Assembly: GCF_000422725.1 (NCBI RefSeq)
Contig: NZ_KE383911.1
Location: 1 to 64,000, forward strand
DNA: 64,000 nucleotides
Direction: 5' to 3'
From: Flavobacterium subsaxonicum WB 4.1-42 = DSM 21790
GTDB lineage: Bacteria > Bacteroidota > Bacteroidia > Flavobacteriales > Flavobacteriaceae
Positions 9,407 through 18,439 of this stretch are shown here, one piece after another; position 1 is the stretch's first letter; each line of letters begins with the position of its first letter. The translations under genes were made by a program, and so were the position numbers. Under the pieces are notes generated by a model that was not told the origin of the DNA, searched no databases, and was given only the letters and a program-made list of their open reading frames with translations.

Positions 9407-10609
9407 ATGAAACAGGCAATTACCCTACTATTACTTTTTACCGCATTTTTAGGCTTTTCGCAAAACTCGTATCAACCCGGTTATTTTGTAAGTAACGATG
9501 GCACGACAACCAATTGCCTGATACGCAATATTGGCTGGAAAGACAGCCCAACCGAATTTGACTATAAGCTTACCGAAGCAGCTGAAACCCAAAAGGCAAA
9601 CATAAAGATCGTACAAAAGTTTAATGTGTCGGGCTACGAATTTAGGCGTTTTACCACCGATATAGACCGTTCCGGCAACGATGTATCGCGCATGAGCATT
9701 AAAGAAGCTCCGGAGTTTATACGCGAAACCTTGTTTTTAAAGGTTCTGGTTGATGGCAAAGCTACACTTTTGCATTACGAAGACAGCAACCTGGTACGCT
9801 ATTTTGTAAGTACCGATGATAACGCAACAGCACAGCAACTGGTTTATAAGCAGTATGAGAGTGACGGCAAAGTGGGTTACAACAACAAATTTAGAGGACA
9901 GTTGTTTGATATTATGAAGGATAAGTTTAAAGATCCTGAACGTTTTAAATCTATAAGGTACAGCAAAGACCCACTGGTTAAACTGTTTTTAGAATATAAC
10001 GGTGGCAGCGGGCAGGAAGTAAGCAACCTTAGCGCATCTCAAAACAAGTCGGTTATAAATTTTAAGATTACACCCGGGGTTAATTTTACTTCTTTAGATG
10101 CCATGCGCCGCGACGGTGCTGGACAGAAATTTGACTTTGATGGTAAAGCAATTTTTAGAATAGGAGCCGAAATAGAACTTCAATTACCCTTTAATAACAA
10201 CAAATGGGCGTTGTTTGTAGATCCTAACTACAGCCAGTATAAAAACAAAGGTACTTTAAAGAACTATAAGTGGAACGCCGACTTTAAGTATCTTGAAGTT
10301 CCGGCGGGTGTTAGGCATTATATGTATCTTAATAAAAATTCGAAGCTATTTATAGATGCCATGTACGTACTTGCCCTTAATGTTGGTACTTCTCAAATTA
10401 GTTATAACTATTTAAGCGATGGGCAGCAGTATGCTAACCCTTTTGATGTTACAAAAACATCGTATGCTGCGATTGGTGCCGGTTTTAGCTATAGCAGATA
10501 CAGTGCCGAAGTTAGGCTAAATCTAAATCGCGGTATACTGCATAACTATGTCCTTGTAAAATCAGAATACAGTTCGGTTAGCTTTATACTGGGCTACAAA
10601 CTATTTTAA
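9407..10609 (+). CDS. Exported protein with probable outer-membrane beta-barrel
   Basis: A 400-residue protein with a signal peptide ending at LGFSQ. The first half is a soluble region rich in charged residues. The second half (about 220-400) alternates short strands ending in aromatic residues (WALFVDPNYSQY, RYSAEVRLNLNRGI, YSSVSFILGYKLF), with a C-terminal phenylalanine typical of outer-membrane barrels of the PorT/OMP_b-brl type. Function unknown; it is preceded by a short intergenic region and appears monocistronic. Confidence 0.6.
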   Translation: MKQAITLLLLFTAFLGFSQNSYQPGYFVSNDGTTTNCLIRNIGWKDSPTEFDYKLTEAAETQKANIKIVQKFNVSGYEFRRFTTDIDRSGNDVSRMSIKEAPEFIRETLFLKVLVDGKATLLHYEDSNLVRYFVSTDDNATAQQLVYKQYESDGKVGYNNKFRGQLFDIMKDKFKDPERFKSIRYSKDPLVKLFLEYNGGSGQEVSNLSASQNKSVINFKITPGVNFTSLDAMRRDGAGQKFDFDGKAIFRIGAEIELQLPFNNNKWALFVDPNYSQYKNKGTLKNYKWNADFKYLEVPAGVRHYMYLNKNSKLFIDAMYVLALNVGTSQISYNYLSDGQQYANPFDVTKTSYAAIGAGFSYSRYSAEVRLNLNRGILHNYVLVKSEYSSVSFILGYKLF

Positions 10610-10643
10610 TGTTAAATTTTATAGAAAATATTTATGCAGACTT

Positions 10644-10651
10644 TATCTTTG
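10644..10651 (+). promoter_or_regulatory. -7 box for the ClC gene
   Basis: TATCTTTG matches TAnnTTTG exactly, 19 nt before the ATG at 10671. No good TTG at -33 is visible. Confidence 0.5.
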
Positions 10652-10670
10652 TATAGTAAACACTTATACA

Positions 10671-11936
10671 ATGCAGTTTTCTTTTTCACAGTTACTTAAA
10701 GCGCTCATTTTCAATAAAAAATTAATCATCGCTTCTCTTGTAATAGGCTTTATGGCAGCATTGCTTGGCGTATCGTTAAAGCATATTACAGAACATTATG
10801 AAGAGATATTATACCACAGGGCAGCCAAAAACCACTTATGGTATGCGGTTTTTCCGTTTGTGGGCTTATCGCTAATTTACATTTTGCGCTTTTACCTGTT
10901 TAAGAAAAAAGAGAACAAAGGCATTAAAGAAGTGTTTGATGCCAATGCTACCGGCACGCCGCTGCCATCGTACAAAATACCATCGCATTTTATAAACGGC
11001 CTGCTAACCGTTAGTTTTGGCGGAAGCACGGGCATAGAGGTTTCTACCGTTGTGGCCACGGCCGCAATTGGGTCGGTCGCCACCCAAAAAGAACCCTTTC
11101 TTAAAAAATACAAGCAGGAGCTTATTTGCGCAGGCATAACCGCCGGGCTAACGACACTGTTTAACACACCCCTTGCGGGATTGTTGTTTGCTTATGAGGT
11201 TATCTTTAAAAAAGTGAGCAAAGCATTTATTGTCACCAACCTGCTATCGGCAGCAGTGGCCTATGGTTTTGTGTACATGCTGGGCGAAGAAGCCTTGTTT
11301 ACCGTAAACATTACGCAATGGCATTTATATGCCCTGCCGTGGTTTGTGCTGCTGGGTGTACTTGCGGGTATCAACTCTATTTACCTAACCAAGAGCGTGT
11401 TATTTTTTAAAAAGCAGTTTTTAAAATTCAGTACCGGTTACCATAAAATACTCTTTGGCGCGGCAGCCATTACTATTATGATAACGCTGCTACCACAACT
11501 GTATGGCGAAGGCTACCACGCCTTAAAAGACAGCCTACTTACGGCCAATACCCTTGTACTTACACCGTTTATAGCCTTTACCCTTTTGGGGATACTGCTG
11601 CTTAAGCCGCTAATAACATCCATAACCCTATCTGCCGGTGGCGATGGCGGCGTGTTTGCACCCGGCATTTTTATTGGCGCATTTTTAGGCCTGTTGCTGG
11701 CCATTACGCTAAACACCTTTTTTGATGCCGGCGTTATACCTCTTAATTTTATGATAGTGGGCATGGCTGCCATGCTTAGTGCCAGCATACATGCGCCGCT
11801 TACAGCCTTGTTTTTAGTATGTGGGTTAATAAACAACTACGCTTTATTTATACCTTTGCTTATAGTAAGTTTTGTAGCTAAATACACCGCACAGCGCATT
11901 TTTCCGTACACGGTGTACAGCTTCGCAAAAAAATAA
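10671..11936 (+). CDS. ClC-type chloride channel or H+/Cl- antiporter
   Basis: A 421-residue polytopic membrane protein. Two ClC signatures are visible: GGSTGIEVS, the position of the GKEGP filter loop with the gating glutamate retained but the following GP replaced, and the later GGDGGVFAPGIFIG matching the GGxFxP filter. The non-canonical GIEVS loop suggests altered anion choice or transport mode. The HPP-family gene begins 8 nt after its stop, so the two form a small operon. Confidence 0.88.
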   Translation: MQFSFSQLLKALIFNKKLIIASLVIGFMAALLGVSLKHITEHYEEILYHRAAKNHLWYAVFPFVGLSLIYILRFYLFKKKENKGIKEVFDANATGTPLPSYKIPSHFINGLLTVSFGGSTGIEVSTVVATAAIGSVATQKEPFLKKYKQELICAGITAGLTTLFNTPLAGLLFAYEVIFKKVSKAFIVTNLLSAAVAYGFVYMLGEEALFTVNITQWHLYALPWFVLLGVLAGINSIYLTKSVLFFKKQFLKFSTGYHKILFGAAAITIMITLLPQLYGEGYHALKDSLLTANTLVLTPFIAFTLLGILLLKPLITSITLSAGGDGGVFAPGIFIGAFLGLLLAITLNTFFDAGVIPLNFMIVGMAAMLSASIHAPLTALFLVCGLINNYALFIPLLIVSFVAKYTAQRIFPYTVYSFAKK

Positions 11937-11944
11937 GCACTACT

Positions 11945-12550
11945 ATGCCCATTAAAAAAATTAAGCGCACCTACCGCCATGCCCGCTATGTGTTTTATAA
12001 AGAAACACTTGTAGATTTTAAAGAACACTTTTGGGCTTTTGTGGGTTCGTTTATCGGCCTGGGCACCATTACCTTTTTACAATACAAAATGTTTAGCCCG
12101 CAGGATGTTGTACTACTTGTAGGATCGTTTGGGGCATCGTGTGTTTTAGTGTATGGGGTAATACTGAGTCCGCTTGCGCAACCCCGCAACCTTATTGGCG
12201 GGCATGTAATCTCGGCCCTCATTGGCGTAACCATCCAGAAACTACTGCCCGAAACGGTTTGGATAGCCGCGCCCCTTGCGGTATCGCTCTCCATCATTTT
12301 TATGCAGATAACCAAAACGCTGCACCCACCCGGCGGCGCCACGGCACTAATAGCCGTGACGGGGTCGGCGCAAATAAAGGCATTGGGATATATGTATGTG
12401 CTGTCGCCCGTTTTAAGCGGGGCCGTTATACTGTTAATTGCGGCACTTATTTTTAATAACATCCACAAGCACAGGCAGTACCCATCGCCATCGGCCATCA
12501 AAAATATAAAGCTATACGGTAAACGCATAAAAAGGCTGGCGCGCAGATAA
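11945..12550 (+). CDS. HPP family membrane protein
   Basis: A 201-residue protein with four or five predicted membrane helices and the name-giving motif HPPGGATALIAV near residue 120. HPP proteins are integral membrane proteins; some plant and cyanobacterial members carry nitrite. Coupling to a ClC protein in one operon suggests joint handling of small anions here, but that is inference. Confidence 0.85.
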   Translation: MPIKKIKRTYRHARYVFYKETLVDFKEHFWAFVGSFIGLGTITFLQYKMFSPQDVVLLVGSFGASCVLVYGVILSPLAQPRNLIGGHVISALIGVTIQKLLPETVWIAAPLAVSLSIIFMQITKTLHPPGGATALIAVTGSAQIKALGYMYVLSPVLSGAVILLIAALIFNNIHKHRQYPSPSAIKNIKLYGKRIKRLARR

Positions 12551-12606
12551 GGTATTTTCGGTCAAAAAAAAGTATCTTAGTGCTGCAAATCAAAAACGTA
12601 TAGCTT

Positions 12607-12981
12607 ATGAATATCCCGGCCAACTACCTGCCCGTAATGCCTTACCTGGTTTTAGATAACGCCCCCGAGTTTTTAACGTATGCCAAAAAAGTGTTTGGTG
12701 CTGTGGAGCAACTAATACTTCCCGGCGAAAAAGAGCGCATTATTATGCATGGCGAGCTTAAAATTGGCGATGCTGTAATTATGTTTGCCCAAAGCAACGA
12801 CAACTGGAAACAGAAGCCTGCCGGCATGTTTATTTACGTGGAGAGCGTAGACCGGGTGTACAACGCGGGCATTGAACAGGGTGGCACATCGTTACAACCT
12901 CCTGCAAAACAAGAATATGGCTATGCCGCAGGGTTCGAAGACCCATTTGGCAACCAATGGTGGGTAAACCAACCCGAATAA
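12607..12981 (+). CDS. VOC family protein, PhnB-like
   Basis: A 124-residue single-repeat vicinal-oxygen-chelate protein. The N-terminal MPYLVLDNAPEFLTYAKKVFGA and the C-terminal FEDPFGNQWWVNQ are the usual PhnB/glyoxalase-like ends. Substrate unknown; such proteins include bleomycin-resistance and glyoxalase relatives. It is followed 7 nt later by a second VOC gene. Confidence 0.85.
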   Translation: MNIPANYLPVMPYLVLDNAPEFLTYAKKVFGAVEQLILPGEKERIIMHGELKIGDAVIMFAQSNDNWKQKPAGMFIYVESVDRVYNAGIEQGGTSLQPPAKQEYGYAAGFEDPFGNQWWVNQPE

Positions 12982-12988
12982 ATTATTT

Positions 12989-13378
12989 ATGATAACAATT
13001 AGCAAAATACACCACGTAGCCATTATCTGTAAAGACTATCAGGCTTCTAAACACTTTTACACCAATATTTTAGGCTTTACAGTTGTGGCCGAGAATTACC
13101 GTAAGGAGCGCGACTCGTATAAATTAGACCTTGCTGTTAACGGTACTTATGCTATAGAGCTGTTTTCGTTCCCCAATCCGCCGGCAAGGCCATCGCGGCC
13201 CGAAGCACAGGGTTTAAGACACATTGCTTTTGAGGTGCCTGATATAGACGACACCGTTGCATGGCTCGCCAAAAATAATATTGAGGCCGAACCCATCCGT
13301 GTAGACGAATTTACCGGAAAGCGTTTTACTTTTATTGCCGACCCGGATGATTTGCCGGTGGAGTTTTATGAGGGGTAA
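12989..13378 (+). CDS. VOC family protein, glyoxalase I / YaeR-like
   Basis: A 129-residue metalloenzyme-type VOC protein. All four expected metal ligands can be placed: H in KIHHVAI, E in YAIELFSF, H in GLRHIAFEV and E in LPVEFYEG. The layout resembles the YaeR/GloA2 subgroup, likely acting on small aldehyde adducts. It is the second gene of a VOC pair. Confidence 0.85.
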   Translation: MITISKIHHVAIICKDYQASKHFYTNILGFTVVAENYRKERDSYKLDLAVNGTYAIELFSFPNPPARPSRPEAQGLRHIAFEVPDIDDTVAWLAKNNIEAEPIRVDEFTGKRFTFIADPDDLPVEFYEG

Positions 13379-13740
13379 ATTTTGGGAAATTACAAAAAAC
13401 AACTTCGGATACAATTTTTCAATCTGAAATCTGAAATTTCAAATTTGAAAATGTTTGCCAATCTCGAAGTCCAAAAGTGAAATATCAATGTTAAATTTTC
13501 AATTTTAGGGTACATTTTTTCAATCTGAATTCCGAAATCGAAAACCTGAAATTATTTGCCAATCTCGAAGTCCAAAAGTGAAATATTAAGCCCTTTTTTA
13601 GCCTAAAATTTGTATTTTGATGCTTGTTATTTCGAACCTGGATTTTTGTAATTTTTACCCTCTTATTTAAAATTTCTAAAATTCCAAAATTCAATTTATA
13701 AATTTAAAGAGTACCTTTGAACTTTAAAACAACTACTATT
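13379..13740. repeat. Intergenic region with a 101-bp imperfect tandem repeat
   Basis: A 32-nt word beginning TTTGCCAATCTCGAAGTC occurs twice without mismatch, at 13454-13485 and 13555-13586, a period of 101 nt. The sequence before each copy (TTTTTCAATCTGAA and nearby CTGAAAT words) is also similar but diverged. No ORF is supported. The end of the region holds the promoter of the next gene. Confidence 0.75.
13712..13719 (+). promoter_or_regulatory. -7 box for the TnpR-like gene
   Basis: TACCTTTG matches TAnnTTTG, 21 nt before the ATG at 13741, giving a very short leader. Confidence 0.55.
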
Positions 13741-14283
13741 ATGGTTTACAAATTTAGAGTAATACTAGATGCAGAGGAAGATATTTTCAGGGATATAGCT
13801 ATTCTTGAGGAAGATACACTCGAAGATTTGCACAACGCAATTGTAAATGCCTTTGGCTTTGACGGGCTGGAGATTGCCTCGTTCTATACCTGCGATGACG
13901 AGTGGACCCAAGAGGAAGAGATTCCGCTTTTTGATACCGGCGACACCCCGGGCGAACAAAAAACAATGGCCGACTATATTTTAGGCGAAAGACTTGACAG
14001 AGAGGCTAATAAGATTATATATGTATACGACTTTTTAAATATGTGGACGTTTTTTGTGGAGCTTGCTGCTATTGAAGAGCCGGAAGTTGGCGTAAGCTAC
14101 CCCGATTTACTCTTCTCTCATGGCGAAATGCCTGCCAACGCACCCGAAATGGCCTTTGGTACCGATAGTACCAGCGACGACCTTTACGGCGAATTTGACG
14201 ACGATTACGACGAAGAAGACCTGGACATGTTTAGCGATGACAGCATGGAAGACCTTGGTTTTGACGACCATAGCTGGAATTAA
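13741..14283 (+). CDS. Acidic protein, pRiA4b ORF-3 / IS1096 TnpR-like family
   Basis: A 180-residue cytoplasmic protein. The first 120 residues (MVYKFRVIL, DTLEDLHNAIVNAFGFDG, IIYVYDFLNMWTFFVEL) match the family named after plasmid pRiA4b ORF-3 and the IS1096 passenger protein TnpR. The last 50 residues are almost all D, E and S, ending DDHSWN. The ATG at 13741 is the family start; an in-frame extension upstream overlaps the promoter. No transposase or terminal repeats are nearby, so this looks like a resident gene and not part of an element. Function unknown. Confidence 0.75.
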   Translation: MVYKFRVILDAEEDIFRDIAILEEDTLEDLHNAIVNAFGFDGLEIASFYTCDDEWTQEEEIPLFDTGDTPGEQKTMADYILGERLDREANKIIYVYDFLNMWTFFVELAAIEEPEVGVSYPDLLFSHGEMPANAPEMAFGTDSTSDDLYGEFDDDYDEEDLDMFSDDSMEDLGFDDHSWN

Positions 14284-14358
14284 TTTTTAAGGTTCTGAGT
14301 TGCAAAGTCTCAAAGTGGCATAGTAACAAAGTATCTTTTAAAACAAAACAAACATACG

Positions 14359-14390
14359 GCAGCAGGTAACTTGTTACTATGCTGCTTTTT
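14359..14390 (+). terminator. Terminator after the TnpR-like gene
   Basis: GCAGCAGGTAAC (14359-14370) pairs with GTTAC and TGCTGC (14373-14386) with small bulges, followed by TTTTT. A second longer pairing, GCATAGTAACAA (14318-14329) with TTGTTACTATGC (14371-14382), competes with it. Confidence 0.55.
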
Positions 14391-14450
14391 AATCTTAACT
14401 CACTAACTTAGCTACTTTGTAACTCAGCAACTTAGCTACTCATAAAAAAA

Positions 14451-15509
14451 ATGATCAACTTATTTAATACGCAGATAGAGAGCCTTTCGGTTCACAGGGT
14501 AGGTAACAAGAGCCGCAGCGAGGCTATATTTTTGTCGGAGCAGCAGTACAGCCCAAGCGATGAGATTGCTCCGCTGCTAAAAGAGTACTTTTTTAAGCCC
14601 TTCAGGGATAAGGAAGAGAACTACTTTCAGTTTGCGCACGATGTACATTTAGACTACCACGACATGTATAACTTTGCTACAGAGATCTTTACAGACCCAA
14701 GCAAGACACACGAGGTTTCTAAAAAAATAACCAAGCACCTTTTTGAGCAGTCTAACCACCCGCACATTAAAAATGGCGAGGTGTATGTTGCTTATCTTAC
14801 GCACCTTACTATCGACAATAACCCTGTAGACGCTATTGGTATCTTTAAAAGCGAGATAAAAACAGACTTCCTTCAGTTTGACGAAAAGGGTGATAATCTG
14901 GAAGTTATGCTTCAACAGGGTATCAACCTTAATAAATTAGATAAAGGATGCCTTATCTTTAACTTTAAGAAAGAAGAAGGCTACAAAATACTTACTATAG
15001 ACCATAACCGTTATGATGCCCGCTACTGGCTGGAGCATTTTTTATCGGTGGATGCCTTTCAGGATGAGAACTTTATGACTAAAAAGTACATGAAGTTTGT
15101 TCAGGATTTTGCTAAAGATGTTGTGCTTCCGGCAGAAGACAAGAAAGAAGAGGTTATGTTTATGAACAGGGCCGTTAACCACTTTGCCAAAAACGACACG
15201 TTTGAAGAGACTGCTTTTATGAACGATGTTATTGATAATCCGGACATTGCATCTGAATTTAAAAATTACAAGGTAGAAAAAGCGCCAAAGTATAGTATTG
15301 AGGATGTTACAACCTTCCCCATTGCTAATGCAGCGGTTAGCGATGCCCGTAAAAAAATCAAGAACGTTATTAACCTGGATACCAACATACAAATTAAGCT
15401 GGACTTTATTAACCCTGAAAGTGCCGAGAAATTTGTAGAAAAAGGCTGGGATGAAGAGAAACAAATGTATTACTACCTTGTGTACTTTAACAAAGAACAA
15501 AAGAGTTAA
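14451..15509 (+). CDS. Nucleoid-associated protein, NdpA/YejK family
   Basis: A 352-residue protein of the PF04245 (37-kDa nucleoid-associated) family. Typical features are the N-terminal ESLSVHRVGNKSRSE, the central VYVAYLTHLTIDNNPVDAIGIFK and the RYWLEHFL segment near 195. Family members bind DNA in the nucleoid; the exact role is unknown. A strong terminator follows at 15531-15558. Confidence 0.85.
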   Translation: MINLFNTQIESLSVHRVGNKSRSEAIFLSEQQYSPSDEIAPLLKEYFFKPFRDKEENYFQFAHDVHLDYHDMYNFATEIFTDPSKTHEVSKKITKHLFEQSNHPHIKNGEVYVAYLTHLTIDNNPVDAIGIFKSEIKTDFLQFDEKGDNLEVMLQQGINLNKLDKGCLIFNFKKEEGYKILTIDHNRYDARYWLEHFLSVDAFQDENFMTKKYMKFVQDFAKDVVLPAEDKKEEVMFMNRAVNHFAKNDTFEETAFMNDVIDNPDIASEFKNYKVEKAPKYSIEDVTTFPIANAAVSDARKKIKNVINLDTNIQIKLDFINPESAEKFVEKGWDEEKQMYYYLVYFNKEQKS

Positions 15510-15530
15510 TACTCCCTAACTATACCAAGA

Positions 15531-15558
15531 GCCCTGCTAAATTTTAGTAGGGCTTTTT
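15531..15558. terminator. Terminator between converging genes
   Basis: GCCCTGCTAAA pairs with TTTAGTAGGGC across a very short loop, followed by TTTTTAATT. It ends the nucleoid protein gene and overlaps the end of the opposing gene. Confidence 0.85.
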
Positions 15559-16132
15559 AATTATATGTAAACCAAACAGTTGTAGCTCCTGTATTTTTAG
15601 CATACTCTAAAAATTGTTTAAAATTACGCAGATCTTGCCCAAAGTTATTTCGCGTATAGCTTTCTACCTTATCTTTCTTAAAATCAGTAAAATAAACAGC
15701 GTTATTTAGCGAATCAAACTCGGTTGGCAATAGAATCGCTGGCAAATTATCAATTGGGGTTAACCTATTAATAATTGTAGCTACTGTATTCAATATCAAA
15801 TCTATATTACCGCTAACCTTTTGTTTATCAGCCTCGGCACTTGCAACTATTTGTCCACGCTCTTCTTCATTCTCGGCAGTTTCTAAAAAAAACTCAAGCC
15901 CCTCGTCATCCGGGTATGCTTCCATATCATAAAACACAGATACATCAACATTGGTTATCTCCCCTATCTGATCCAACTCCGCAATATGGTCAACAACGTT
16001 TTTACGGCACATAAAGTTGCAAAAAGTTCGGCTCAAGCCATGTAGCTGATGGTTGCTCTTTAAATTATCCATATACTCGCCAGATAGCAAATTGTCATAA
16101 TTATCGGTAATAACACTGATATCCAGTCCCAT
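15557..16132 (-). CDS. Uncharacterised protein
   Basis: A 191-residue soluble protein that I do not recognise. It begins MGLDISVITDN, like small proteins of the DUF4240/GLDI type, and has a clustered acidic stretch (AYPDDEGLEFFLETAENEEERG) in the middle. No signal peptide or membrane segment is seen. It reads toward the nucleoid protein gene and is alone on its strand. Confidence 0.6.
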   Translation of the reverse strand: MGLDISVITDNYDNLLSGEYMDNLKSNHQLHGLSRTFCNFMCRKNVVDHIAELDQIGEITNVDVSVFYDMEAYPDDEGLEFFLETAENEEERGQIVASAEADKQKVSGNIDLILNTVATIINRLTPIDNLPAILLPTEFDSLNNAVYFTDFKKDKVESYTRNNFGQDLRNFKQFLEYAKNTGATTVWFTYN

Positions 16133-16319
16133 ATAATTTATTTTTAAATTAAACCAAAGCTACAAAAACAATGCTTTTTACAAAATTATTTTTAACAGCA
16201 GTTATCTAAGCATTATTTTGCTGTTAAATGTATGGTAAAAGATGGATGCACGCATAATTTTAGCTTTTTATTAGGGTATTATTGCCTAATTTTCAGGCTA
16301 ATTTCAGGAGGGACACAAG

Positions 16320-18182
16320 ATGGCACTACATTACAGGCTGCTTTTATTGCTGGCGTTTTTTGCCATTGCGCCATTGCACGCCCAGGAGACTATTAAGAAA
16401 AAAGATACGGTACAGCAGCATCGCGACCAGATGTACAAAAAACTACAGGATTATTCCAGCAGGCGTAAGTTTACTAAATTTGTGCATAAGCTTGTTTTTA
16501 GGGCAGTTAAAGAGCAAGAACCATCTAAAAAACGTAGGGATGTAAAAAACAAGGCCCCCGAAATGCAAACCAATTATGCACGGGTACAGGGCAAAATTGT
16601 GCGCAAAATTATCATCGAAACACTCGACCCGTTTGGATATTCGGTTAACGATACCACTCGCAAGCCCGACACCTGGTTAGAAAATACAGGTAATGGTATT
16701 CACCTAAAAACCAAGCAAATGACGATTCGGAATTTGCTGCTCTTCAAAAAAAACAAGCCACTCGATTCGCTTTTAATATTAGATTCAGAGCGTTTAATAC
16801 GTAGCCAGCGCTTTGTGCGCCGCGTTGCCATAAAACCGCAGGCTACAGCCAGTAAAGACTCTATAGATGTTTACATCAGGGTACTCGACTCCTGGAGCCT
16901 TATTCCCAACGGGTCGGCGTCCAGTTCGGGCACCTCTATAAAACTTACAGAGCGTAACTTTTTTGGGCTGGGGCACCAGTTTGAAAACGATTTTGATAAG
17001 CGGTTTAATACCGGCGAAACATCGTACCTGGCGCGCTATACCGTACCCAACATAATGAATACCTATGTTACCGCACAGGCAACCTACCAGATATGGCAAA
17101 GCGATAACTCGCTGAAAGCCTTTGGTCTAAATAGAGATTTCTTCTCGGCATATACCCGTTGGGCCGGTGGTGCTTATGTAGAATCGAGGGTGCAGCGCGA
17201 TACACTACCTAACGCACAGCAAGTGTGGAACTACCAGAACTTTAACTCCAAAGCACAGGATTTTTGGGGTGGTTATGCCTTTAAGATTTACGAAGGAGAA
17301 ACCGAGGCCGACCGTACCACAAGGCTTGTAACTACAGCACGCTACTATGCACGCCAGTACTCTGAAACCCCTACTGTAGAATATGACTCGGTTGGATATT
17401 ACTCTAACGAGCATTTTTACATGGGCAGTATAGGTTTAACATCGCGTAAGTTCGTGCAGGATAAGTTTTTATTCAACTACGATATTGTGGAGGATATCCC
17501 CATAGGTAAGGTGTATTCGGTCACGTTTGGCCTACAGGACAAGAACCAGGAACGGCGGCTTTATTTAGGTGGCCGGTATGCCTTTGGTAACTACTACAGG
17601 TGGGGTTATTTTAGCCTCAATACACAGGTGGGTTCCTTTTACTATCGGGGCAACACGCAGCAAACTACCTTAAGCTTAGATGCTTTGTACTTTACCAATA
17701 TTAAAACGTGGGGCAACTGGCGCTTTAGGCATTTTATAAAACCTATGGTTGTTATGGGCGATAACCGCATGTCCATAATAACCGATCAGCTAAATATTAA
17801 CGGCGATGCTACTGGTATTGCAGGTTTTGACAGCCGTACCCTGCTCGGCACAAAAAAGGCACTACTAACACTCCAAACCCAGTCGTATGCGCCGTGGAAT
17901 TTGTTAGGCTTCCGTCTTAATCCATTCGCCAGTTTTACTATGGGAGTAGTGGGTACAGAGGAACGGAAACTATTTGAAAGTAAAGTATATACCAAAATAG
18001 GAGTTGGTTTGTTAATTTATAATGACTACCTTATTTTTAACAGCTTTCAGCTATCGCTGGCGTTTTACCCAAGCATACCAGACAGGGGCACTAACCTGTT
18101 TAAAACAAACACCATACAAAACACCGATATCATTTTGCCGGATTTCCAAGTGGGCAAGCCGGGTATAGTTCCGTATCAGTAA
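16320..18182 (+). CDS. Omp85-like outer-membrane protein with POTRA-like N-terminus
   Basis: A 620-residue exported protein (signal peptide ending at PLHAQ). Residues about 85-200 contain POTRA-like pairs (YARVQGKIVRKIIIETLDPFG and VRRVAIKP...VYIRVLDSW). The remaining 400 residues are rich in amphipathic strands (YLARYTVPNIMNTYVTAQATYQ, LIFNSFQLSLAFYPSIP), as in BamA/TamA-type barrels. A clear Shine-Dalgarno AGGAGGG at 16306-16312, rare in this genome, supports the ATG. A role in inserting or moving outer-membrane material is inferred from fold only. Confidence 0.65.
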   Translation: MALHYRLLLLLAFFAIAPLHAQETIKKKDTVQQHRDQMYKKLQDYSSRRKFTKFVHKLVFRAVKEQEPSKKRRDVKNKAPEMQTNYARVQGKIVRKIIIETLDPFGYSVNDTTRKPDTWLENTGNGIHLKTKQMTIRNLLLFKKNKPLDSLLILDSERLIRSQRFVRRVAIKPQATASKDSIDVYIRVLDSWSLIPNGSASSSGTSIKLTERNFFGLGHQFENDFDKRFNTGETSYLARYTVPNIMNTYVTAQATYQIWQSDNSLKAFGLNRDFFSAYTRWAGGAYVESRVQRDTLPNAQQVWNYQNFNSKAQDFWGGYAFKIYEGETEADRTTRLVTTARYYARQYSETPTVEYDSVGYYSNEHFYMGSIGLTSRKFVQDKFLFNYDIVEDIPIGKVYSVTFGLQDKNQERRLYLGGRYAFGNYYRWGYFSLNTQVGSFYYRGNTQQTTLSLDALYFTNIKTWGNWRFRHFIKPMVVMGDNRMSIITDQLNINGDATGIAGFDSRTLLGTKKALLTLQTQSYAPWNLLGFRLNPFASFTMGVVGTEERKLFESKVYTKIGVGLLIYNDYLIFNSFQLSLAFYPSIPDRGTNLFKTNTIQNTDIILPDFQVGKPGIVPYQ

Positions 18183-18184
18183 TT

Positions 18185-18238
18185 CGTTGTTGCTTGTTGG
18201 TTGTTGTTGGTTGTGGTTGTTGGTTGTTGGTTGTTGGT
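18185..18238. repeat. GTTGTTG-rich low-complexity tract
   Basis: About 54 nt of repeated GGTTGTTG words after the Omp85-like gene. The rest of this 257-nt gap is TATC/TTCT-rich with no ORF. Confidence 0.8.
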
Positions 18239-18439
18239 AAAAACTTACATCATAACTCCTTACTGCCTGTTGCCAATTGATTAGCGCTAATTGTTTATCA
18301 ACAATTTTCTTCGCCCTACGCCTATCATCTTCTGTCTATTATCTATTATCTTCTCCTCTTTTTAACTTATTTTCTATTTATGTGGTAACAAATGTTGCGG
18401 GTTATCGTCTAACATTTAACAACCAATAAATAACCTATT

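Noticed and set aside
11995-12528. 177-residue ORF antisense to the HPP gene
   Set aside because: The plus-strand frame has the HPP signature and membrane helices; the antisense does not.
13741-14283. Insertion sequence carrying a TnpR gene
   Set aside because: No transposase, terminal inverted repeats or target duplication are seen nearby.
18185-18238. CRISPR-like or tandem repeat array
   Set aside because: The GTTGTTG tract is simple low-complexity sequence without spacers.
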